Source: Marinobacter persicus (lineage in GTDB: Bacteria; Pseudomonadota; Gammaproteobacteria; Pseudomonadales; Oleiphilaceae). Taken from it: a DNA stretch of 64,000 nt. The stretch covers positions 124,001-188,000 of the forward strand of contig NZ_PTIV01000004.1 of the NCBI RefSeq assembly GCF_002934325.1, given 5' to 3'. Made by a program: the position numbers and the translations under genes. Positions 57,992-64,000 of this stretch are shown here, piece after piece; within the stretch, counting starts at the first letter, position 1, and each line of letters begins with the position of its first letter. Below the pieces are notes generated by a model, which saw nothing but the letters and a program-made list of their open reading frames with translations, had not been told where the DNA came from and did not search any database.

Positions 57992-59455
57992 TCACAGGCT
58001 GAACACCGCCCCAACCAGTGCGTAACTGACCAGGGTTACCACAACAATCCCGGCCAGGCTCAGCGGGAAGCCGGCCCGGATCATATCCGACACCCGCAAG
58101 TGGCCGCTGGAGAAGACAATGGCATTGGGCGGGGTGGCAACCGGCATCATGAAGGCACAACTAGCCACAATGGCGGCCGGGACGGTCAGCAGCAGCGGGG
58201 ACAGCCCCTGGGATACCGCCAACGCCCCCAAAAGCGGCAGGAAGGCCGCAGCCGTGGCCGTGTTACTGGTCACTTCGGTAAGATAGATCACCGCAGCCGT
58301 GGCCAGCGCCATGACCGCCAGCAGGGGCAGTGATCCAACGACCGAAAGCGCCTGGGCAATCCAGTCCGCCAATCCGGAACTGCCGATCGCCCCGGCCATG
58401 GCCAGCCCGCCCCCGAACAACAGCAGCACGCCCCAGGGCAGCCGGCTTGCGGATTCCCAGTCCAGCAGGAACAGGCGTTCATTGGTATGAACGGGAATCA
58501 GGAACATGGCGATGGCGGCGGTAATGGCAACCCCGGTGTCACTCAACCAGGGCATCAGACTGGCTGACAGCAGGGGGCGAAAGACCCAGGCCCCTGCCGT
58601 CAGCACGAAAACCAGGGTAACCAGCTTTTCGCCACGACTCATGGGACCCAGCCTTGCCAGTTCATCAGCAACCACCCGGCCACTTTCCTCGGATTCGATA
58701 ATGCCGAAATCCTGCCGGGTCAGTCGCCACCAGGCAAGTGTCAGCATTATGCCGGAAACAGGCACCCCCAGAAGCATCCACTGGGCGAACCCCACCTCCA
58801 CGCCCTGGCTCTCGCTGAGATAGGCGGCCAGCAACGCATTGGGCGGCGTCCCGATTAGTGTGGCAATACCACCAAGGCTGGCCGAGTAGGCAATGGCCAG
58901 CAATAACGAAATGGCGTAGCGCTTTACGCTATCCGGGTCTGCGCCTTCCATCATGGCCACCACCGACAGCCCGATCGGCAACATCATGATCGCCGTTGCC
59001 GTATTGCTGACCCACATACTCAGAAAAGCTGTAGCAATCATGAAACCCGCAATCTGGCGCTTGGGGTTGGTACCCACCATTTTGAGCGTCAGCAACGCAA
59101 TTCGTCGGTGCAGGTTCCAGCGCTGCATGGCGAGACCAAGGGTAAAACCACCGAGAAACAGGAAAATGACCGGGTGAGCGTAGGCGGCGGTAGCCTGGGA
59201 GACGCTACCCAACCCCAGGGCTGGTATCAGGACGATGGGCAGCAGCGCCGTAGCGGGAATGGGAATCGCCTCGGTGGACCACCAGACAGCCATCAGCAAC
59301 ATCAGGCCCAATGCCGACCAGGCCTCTGCACCCATGGTGGCCGGTGCCGGAACAGCCCAACTCATCAGCAGACATGCCGCGCCCAGAATCAAGCCAATCA
59401 CCTGAATTCTGGGCAATCCTCGGCGCTGACCCTCCGTTGTCTGTGGCTCGCTCAT
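57992..59455 (-). CDS. SLC13/DASS family sodium:anion symporter
   Basis: A 487-residue membrane transporter with about eleven helices and both SNT motifs of the divalent anion:Na+ symporter family, WVSNTATAIMML near 150 and VTSNTATAAAFLPLL near 395, which bind sodium and substrate. Substrates in the family include C4-dicarboxylates, citrate and sulfate; none can be chosen from sequence. It is convergent with the deacetylase gene and 25 bases downstream of the zinc-finger gene in the same direction. Confidence 0.92.
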   Translation of the reverse strand: MSEPQTTEGQRRGLPRIQVIGLILGAACLLMSWAVPAPATMGAEAWSALGLMLLMAVWWSTEAIPIPATALLPIVLIPALGLGSVSQATAAYAHPVIFLFLGGFTLGLAMQRWNLHRRIALLTLKMVGTNPKRQIAGFMIATAFLSMWVSNTATAIMMLPIGLSVVAMMEGADPDSVKRYAISLLLAIAYSASLGGIATLIGTPPNALLAAYLSESQGVEVGFAQWMLLGVPVSGIMLTLAWWRLTRQDFGIIESEESGRVVADELARLGPMSRGEKLVTLVFVLTAGAWVFRPLLSASLMPWLSDTGVAITAAIAMFLIPVHTNERLFLLDWESASRLPWGVLLLFGGGLAMAGAIGSSGLADWIAQALSVVGSLPLLAVMALATAAVIYLTEVTSNTATAAAFLPLLGALAVSQGLSPLLLTVPAAIVASCAFMMPVATPPNAIVFSSGHLRVSDMIRAGFPLSLAGIVVVTLVSYALVGAVFSL

Positions 59456-59480
59456 GGCGGGTCCGATAAAAGGGCGGGGA

Positions 59481-59801
59481 TCAGTCGGCGGCGCAATTCA
59501 CACAGACGGTGGTATACGGCAGCACCTGCAAGCGCCGCGGATCAATGGTCTCACCACATTGCTCACACTCGTCGCCTTCACCGCTCTCTATCCGGTTCAG
59601 GGCATGAACGACCTGGGCCAGCTCATCCCGGGCTTCGTTTTCCAGCGAATCAACCACTTCATCGTTCTGCGTCTGGGACGCCTGTTCCTCAAAATCCTTT
59701 TCCAGCGGTCCGCCTTCCCGGTGCTGATGCGCATGGTAGCGATTCAGCCTTGCCTCAAGTTCTGCCTTTAAAGTCTCCAATTCGGACTTACGGTCAGTCA
59801 T
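59481..59801 (-). CDS. DksA/TraR-family C4 zinc-finger protein
   Basis: A 106-residue protein with an N-terminal helical hairpin (about 1-60) and a C4 zinc finger CEQCGETIDPRRLQVLPYTTVCVNC (pairs C-x2-C and C-x2-C). It is shorter than DksA and belongs to the small DksA/TraR group that may bind the RNA polymerase secondary channel. The tip residues typical of DksA (DxxDxA) are not clear, so ppGpp-linked activity is doubtful. GGGAGACGTA precedes the ATG at 59801; a longer frame upstream lacks such a site. Confidence 0.88.
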   Translation of the reverse strand: MTDRKSELETLKAELEARLNRYHAHQHREGGPLEKDFEEQASQTQNDEVVDSLENEARDELAQVVHALNRIESGEGDECEQCGETIDPRRLQVLPYTTVCVNCAAD

Positions 59802-59858
59802 TACGTCTCCCACCTTTGTTCGTGAAATCACAACATAGTTGGTATGCTGCAATGCTGC

Positions 59859-59890
59859 TTGACGCCTGTCAAAATCACATTCGTTATAAT
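59859..59890. promoter_or_regulatory. Divergent promoter region with TTGAC-N4-GTCAA palindrome
   Basis: TTGACGCCTGTCAA (59859-59872) is a perfect inverted repeat with the spacing of FNR/ANR/DNR boxes. TATAAT at 59885-59890 is a good plus-strand -10 for the CBS-GGDEF gene, and TTGACA on the minus strand (59872-59867) could serve the zinc-finger gene. The spacing to the -10 is not that of a class II activator, so binding by an FNR-type protein is only possible. Confidence 0.35.
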
Positions 59891-60018
59891 GGGACGCGCC
59901 CGCTAACTCTGCTAATTTTTAGATTTCAGGCAGCATTTAGTAGAGGCATCGGAAGACGTCAGTTGATAGAATCGTTTCACTATCCACAGCCACAAGACCA
60001 ATAATTACAGGAGCCTCC

Positions 60019-61740
60019 ATGGGGCAACCGCTCCCGATCTCACGCATCATGCACGGTGGACTGCTACTGACCTGTAGCCCGGACACCTGCGTTGCCGAAG
60101 CCGCCGCGCGAATGTCGGAGACCTCTGTCAGTTCAATTCTGATCACAGAGGGCGAGGATGTCATTGGCATCTGGACAGAGCACGATGCGCTGACGATCAA
60201 TTTTGCTGATTCGGAAGAGTTCAACAAGCCGGTCAGCAAAGTCATGAGCTCCCCTGTACTTACCTTGCCGGGCAATACCGATGTCGGTGAAGCCGCCATG
60301 AAATTACGCGCTACCGGCAAGCGGCATTTTCTGGTGACGGGTGAAGACGGCAAACCCATCGGTATCCTGTCACAAACCGATCTGGCACTGAACCAGGGCC
60401 TGGAACCCTATCTACGCCTGCGCGAGGTGCGTGCTGCGGTACCACGACCGCCACTGCTTGTTGAGGGCGAATTGTCGCTGGCAGAGGTGGCAATGCGCAT
60501 GCACCAACAACATGCCGACGCCACCGTGGTTGACTGTGATGGTGAGCTGGGGATTCTCACCGAGCGGGACATGGTTCGGTTTATTGCCCGCCATACCAGC
60601 AACACCCTGGTCCGCGATCTTGCCACCCGCCCACTGCTAACCGTCAGCGAAGACGACCCGCTGATTCACGCCCGGGATCTGTTGATTGACCATCACATCC
60701 GACACTTGGCGGTAGTCAACAAGGAAGGCGAGGTCACAGGCCTGATCGGCTATAGCGACATGCTGGCAGGCGCCGAGCAGCTGTATGTCGATGATCTGCG
60801 CCAGGCGCTGGAGCAACGGGACGAGGCACTGAGCAAATCCCGTCACAGCCTGCAACTGGCAGAAAGAGTCATCGAGTCCTCGTTCGAGGGCATTGTCATT
60901 ACCGACGAAAACGTCCGGATCGAGTTTGTGAACCCGGCTTTTACGCAACTGACCGGATATACCCGGGAAGAAGTGATCGGCCGGACACCACAAATACTGT
61001 CATCCGGTCGACACGACGCCCAGTTCTATCAGCGCATGTGGCAATCGCTCACGAACCATGGCTACTGGCGCGGTGAAATCTGGAACCGGCGAAAAAACGG
61101 CGAGCTCTACCTGGAGCTTCTGACCATCACCGCCATCACCGACGACAACAACAGGGTCACCCACTATGCTGCCCTGTTCACCGACATCACCCAGGATCGC
61201 CACAACGAGGAACAGATCCGACAGCTGGCCTATTACGATGCCCTGACCGGCGTTCCCAACCGCCGGTTGCTGGAAGACCGTCTGGACCACGCCATTCGCC
61301 ATGCCCATCGCACGGGCCTTTTGCTGGCCGTGATCTTTATCGACCTGGACGAATTCAAGAATGTAAACGATTCGCTGGGCCACTCGGTTGGCGACGAACT
61401 GCTGTTGCAGTTCACCAACCGCGTGCGGGGCTGCTTGCGGGAAGACGATACCCTGGCCAGGCTCGGGGGCGACGAGTTCATCGTGCTACTTCCCGAGATG
61501 GCGAATATCGAACACGTACTTGCCGTGGCCGATCGGCTGATTGATACCGGGAGCCGGCCCTACGAGGTACAGGGGCATACCCTTAACGTTGGCTCCAGCC
61601 TGGGCATCAGCCTGTATCCTGAAGATGGGAAAACGGTGGGCGAACTGATTAACGGTGCGGATGTAGCCATGTATCGCTCCAAGCGAGACGGTCGCAACCG
61701 TTATAACCTGTTCAGCCCCAAAGTTCATACCAGCGCCTGA
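60019..61740 (+). CDS. CBS4-PAS-GGDEF diguanylate cyclase
   Basis: A 573-residue soluble protein predicted to make c-di-GMP. Residues about 5-125 and 130-250 hold two pairs of CBS domains (VSSILITEGEDVIGIWTEHD, HFLVTGEDGKPIGILSQTDL, ATVVDCDGELGILTERDM, HLAVVNKEGEVTGLIGYSDM in order), then a short coiled coil, a PAS domain (about 280-400) and GGDEF at 483-487 with the I-site REDD just before it. No membrane helix or EAL domain is present. CBS pairs usually bind adenine nucleotides, so energy state may tune the output. ACAGGAG precedes the ATG. Confidence 0.92.
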   Translation: MGQPLPISRIMHGGLLLTCSPDTCVAEAAARMSETSVSSILITEGEDVIGIWTEHDALTINFADSEEFNKPVSKVMSSPVLTLPGNTDVGEAAMKLRATGKRHFLVTGEDGKPIGILSQTDLALNQGLEPYLRLREVRAAVPRPPLLVEGELSLAEVAMRMHQQHADATVVDCDGELGILTERDMVRFIARHTSNTLVRDLATRPLLTVSEDDPLIHARDLLIDHHIRHLAVVNKEGEVTGLIGYSDMLAGAEQLYVDDLRQALEQRDEALSKSRHSLQLAERVIESSFEGIVITDENVRIEFVNPAFTQLTGYTREEVIGRTPQILSSGRHDAQFYQRMWQSLTNHGYWRGEIWNRRKNGELYLELLTITAITDDNNRVTHYAALFTDITQDRHNEEQIRQLAYYDALTGVPNRRLLEDRLDHAIRHAHRTGLLLAVIFIDLDEFKNVNDSLGHSVGDELLLQFTNRVRGCLREDDTLARLGGDEFIVLLPEMANIEHVLAVADRLIDTGSRPYEVQGHTLNVGSSLGISLYPEDGKTVGELINGADVAMYRSKRDGRNRYNLFSPKVHTSA

Positions 61741-61751
61741 GGCGCCTGATC

Positions 61752-63899
61752 TCAGGCCACCTCCTCCGATACTTCGAACTGACCGGTCAGGCGCTGCAGT
61801 TTGGTTGACGCACTCCGGCTGCGCTCGGCACTGTCCACCAACTGCTCAACCACATCCCGCATGGACGCTGCGCTGTCAGCCACGCCATCGGTCTGTTGGC
61901 TCTGGTCACGGTTGGTCTTTTCAATGCTGGCGATGGCGCGGAACAGTTTCTCCACCATGTGGTGCAGGTCTTCGTTGTCGCCTGCGGCCATTTCAGCGTT
62001 CTGCAGCCGCTCTTCCATTTCCGACATGCCCTCTTCCATAATCGCCACGGCGCGCTGGGTTTCTTCGCGCACACCTTCCAACCGGTCGCCAATTTCATTG
62101 GTAGCTTGGGCGGTACGGGTAGCCAACTGGCGCACCTCATCAGCCACCACGGCAAAGCCCCGACCGGACTCCCCGGCCCGGGCAGCCTCAATAGCCGCAT
62201 TGAGGGCCAGAAGATTGGTTTGTGCGGCAATGTCGTTGATCACCGAGGCGGTCTTACTGATTTCGCCGGTCCGCTCATTGGCGGTCCGGATGCCTTCGGC
62301 GGAACGGTTGATCACATCCCGAATGCTGCGGGCCTCTTCACTGAGGCGGGCAAACTGCAGACGGGCCTTTTCCACGACATCTTCCATACCCGCACGCATT
62401 TCCTGGGCGGTGGTGGAGGCATTACCGATCTCCCGTTCCTGCGCCTGGGCGCCGGCCACCATGTCATCAATATGGCTCAGTACCGCGTGTACCCGATCAT
62501 AGGCCAGCAGATTGTGCTTCATCATCTGCTCACTGGTCTGGCCGGAGTCGTTGGCCAGGGACAACACCTTACCGACCATGCCATCCAGGCTATCAATGAA
62601 ACTGTTGATCCAGCGGGCCAGATCGCCACTTTCGTCCCGGCGGGTATTGGCCAGATCAATGCGCTGACTGAGGTTACCGCCACCTTCTGCAATATCACGG
62701 ATAATGTCGGCCATTTGCCCCAACTCGTTGGAGATTGGCTTCACACCGGTGGCCCGGAAAAACCAGACCATGGCCATAATGGCAAAGCCGTTAATGGCGG
62801 CTTCCGCCCAGATAGGCACACTACTGAGCGCCAGGCCCACGTTGATGAGCCAGAGCATGCCGGCCAACATCGTCAACCGGCTGGACAAACGCCAACTGAT
62901 GGACCGGCGACGATATACCTCTTCCAGATCCCCCTCACACATCATGCCCCAGAGGTCCGGGGAACCGGGCATGCGAAAGGTCAGCCCCTTGCCAATGACG
63001 GGAATGCGGCGGTAGTCCGAGTAGCCCGGATACTTCACATACAGGTTTTCACCCTTGGCGATGGTTTCGCGTACGCCGGGGTGAAGTTGGCCGGTGGCCG
63101 GGTCGGTAAAACGGATCTCAAATTCGGTATGGTCGCGCACGCCCACCGTCCCGAACCCGGTATCGATGCCTTGCTTGAGGTTATCCCCGTGGCTGAACGT
63201 TGAATCTTCAAAACGTGAGCGCGAGAGTGCGATGCCGGTCTGAATCGAAGGATCGAACCGGCTTTCGATCATAAACAGGTAGTTGTCACCGGACTCCTCG
63301 AACACATGGCCGGCCTCGCGCTGGATGAGATCGCTCATCACGTCGTTGGGGATACGGGCACAGATGGCCGCGGAGACACCCCCATCGAGAGTGACCGGCT
63401 CGTAAAACATCAAGGTAACAGCATCGTGGAAGCGGCTGGTGGTTTTACCCAGTGCCAGGGTCACAGGGTCCCGATAGGGGCCATGCAGGAACCGTTCACG
63501 GGTACCTTTGCGCACGGCAGTGCCCGGCAGGTCCGCCTTTCCAACACGCGCGGTTTCTGAAGATGCCAACACCTCGCCTTCCGCTGACACCAGGAACAAC
63601 TCCGAGATTTCCCTCAAACGCCGGCTACTGCGCTCGACTTCCATTGCGGCCGTTTCCAGGGACACTTCGTTCAGCTTGCCCCCCAGTGTTTCGAGGAAAG
63701 ACCACTTGTGCTCAGCCCAACTGATCAGCGCATCCCGACGGGTCCGGGCCAGATTCTCAAAAATCTGTTCATTGGTGGCATACATTCCCCGGTTAAGATA
63801 ACAGGACCATCCCATGGCCAACTTGCCGGTTCCCCCCCACCAGGGCAGCCAGCGGCGTTCTTTATCGGTCAGGTTCATCAGGTCACTTTTCAGGGCCAT
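61752..63899 (-). CDS. Methyl-accepting chemotaxis protein with N-terminal Cache-like sensor
   Basis: A 715-residue chemoreceptor. Residues about 45-330 resemble a double Cache sensor ([36 protein letters not shown]). No membrane helix precedes it. Two adjacent helices lie at about 341-360 and 363-382 with a short loop, then HAMP and the signalling domain with hairpin tip [23 protein letters not shown] (quoted as [19 protein letters not shown]). This layout puts the sensor in the cytoplasm, as in Aer-type receptors. No C-terminal NWETF-type CheR tether is seen. AGGAGAGG precedes the ATG. Ligand unknown. Confidence 0.92.
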   Translation of the reverse strand: MALKSDLMNLTDKERRWLPWWGGTGKLAMGWSCYLNRGMYATNEQIFENLARTRRDALISWAEHKWSFLETLGGKLNEVSLETAAMEVERSSRRLREISELFLVSAEGEVLASSETARVGKADLPGTAVRKGTRERFLHGPYRDPVTLALGKTTSRFHDAVTLMFYEPVTLDGGVSAAICARIPNDVMSDLIQREAGHVFEESGDNYLFMIESRFDPSIQTGIALSRSRFEDSTFSHGDNLKQGIDTGFGTVGVRDHTEFEIRFTDPATGQLHPGVRETIAKGENLYVKYPGYSDYRRIPVIGKGLTFRMPGSPDLWGMMCEGDLEEVYRRRSISWRLSSRLTMLAGMLWLINVGLALSSVPIWAEAAINGFAIMAMVWFFRATGVKPISNELGQMADIIRDIAEGGGNLSQRIDLANTRRDESGDLARWINSFIDSLDGMVGKVLSLANDSGQTSEQMMKHNLLAYDRVHAVLSHIDDMVAGAQAQEREIGNASTTAQEMRAGMEDVVEKARLQFARLSEEARSIRDVINRSAEGIRTANERTGEISKTASVINDIAAQTNLLALNAAIEAARAGESGRGFAVVADEVRQLATRTAQATNEIGDRLEGVREETQRAVAIMEEGMSEMEERLQNAEMAAGDNEDLHHMVEKLFRAIASIEKTNRDQSQQTDGVADSAASMRDVVEQLVDSAERSRSASTKLQRLTGQFEVSEEVA

Positions 63900-64000
63900 T
63901 ATCCTCTCCTGGCATGTTCACCGGAGTACATCGAAGCACGCACTCATCCATTAAACACAATGGCCTGAGCAAAGATCGGGCCCGAAACGGTGCACGAGGC
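63900..64000. other. Window end upstream of the chemoreceptor gene
   Basis: This stretch holds the ribosome binding site of the chemoreceptor gene (AGGAGAGG) and probably its promoter. On the minus strand a frame open from the window edge ends at a TGA at 63944; it is too short (18 codons) to tell whether it is the end of another gene. Confidence 0.3.

Overview
The window reads as ordinary chromosomal core of a gammaproteobacterium close to Pseudomonas, most likely Marinobacter or a near relative. This rests on gene order remembered from Pseudomonas aeruginosa (comEC-exbB-exbD-lpxK-kdsB-murB; trxB-aat-bpt-infA-clpA-clpS-cspD; mnmA-hflD-purB; ccoNOQP-ccoGHIS) and on protein character; no database was searched. 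I see no phage, plasmid, insertion sequence with transposase, CRISPR array, rRNA or tRNA gene. About 62 protein genes fill nearly all of the sequence, and only one gene-free stretch exceeds 300 bases (clpS-cspD).

Layout. 1-8349 (minus): an envelope operon running comEC, exbB, exbD, msbA, lpxK, a Trm112-like gene, kdsB, a low-molecular-weight tyrosine phosphatase and murB (cut by the window edge). It handles LPS export and lipid A/Kdo synthesis, peptidoglycan precursor synthesis and DNA uptake. 8428-12000: a DUF2062 membrane protein, a lipoprotein-release ABC transporter with a single permease (LolF-like) plus LolD, a PilZ-like protein and a small exported protein. 12099-14990: aguA-aguB (agmatine to putrescine) followed directly by a MoxR ATPase. 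15100-21178: trxB, the N-degron group aat-bpt with clpA-clpS, infA and cspD; a 164-bp MITE-like hairpin lies before cspD. 21188-24892: a large PAS/GAF/GGDEF/EAL protein. 25054-31575: RNA and nucleotide genes rluE, nudJ, mnmA, hflD, purB, the ribosomal oxygenase roxA and a two-domain acetyltransferase. 31564-41903: a LysR regulator, a membrane protein next to a hybrid histidine kinase, alaA, htpX, a 111-bp palindromic element, pdxB, rhlB and epmC. 42022-46285: dsbD, a TusA-like gene, an ABM-domain protein, rlmM and a hydrolase. 46434-55217: the complete cbb3 oxidase locus ccoNOQP-ccoGHIS plus a TauE/SafE-like gene behind a textbook FNR/ANR class II promoter. 55222-64000: ttcA, a DnaJ-related protein, a polysaccharide deacetylase, an SLC13 transporter, a DksA-like zinc-finger protein, a CBS4-PAS-GGDEF cyclase and an unusual chemoreceptor.

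Themes. Envelope biogenesis, low-oxygen respiration, tRNA/rRNA/ribosome modification, and c-di-GMP signalling (one PilZ-like protein and two GGDEF proteins) recur. I did not find a convincing new multi-gene system. The best leads are the partnerless moxR joined to the agmatine genes, the hairpin element in the cspD leader, the CBS4-PAS-GGDEF protein, and the chemoreceptor whose Cache-like sensor seems to lie in the cytoplasm.
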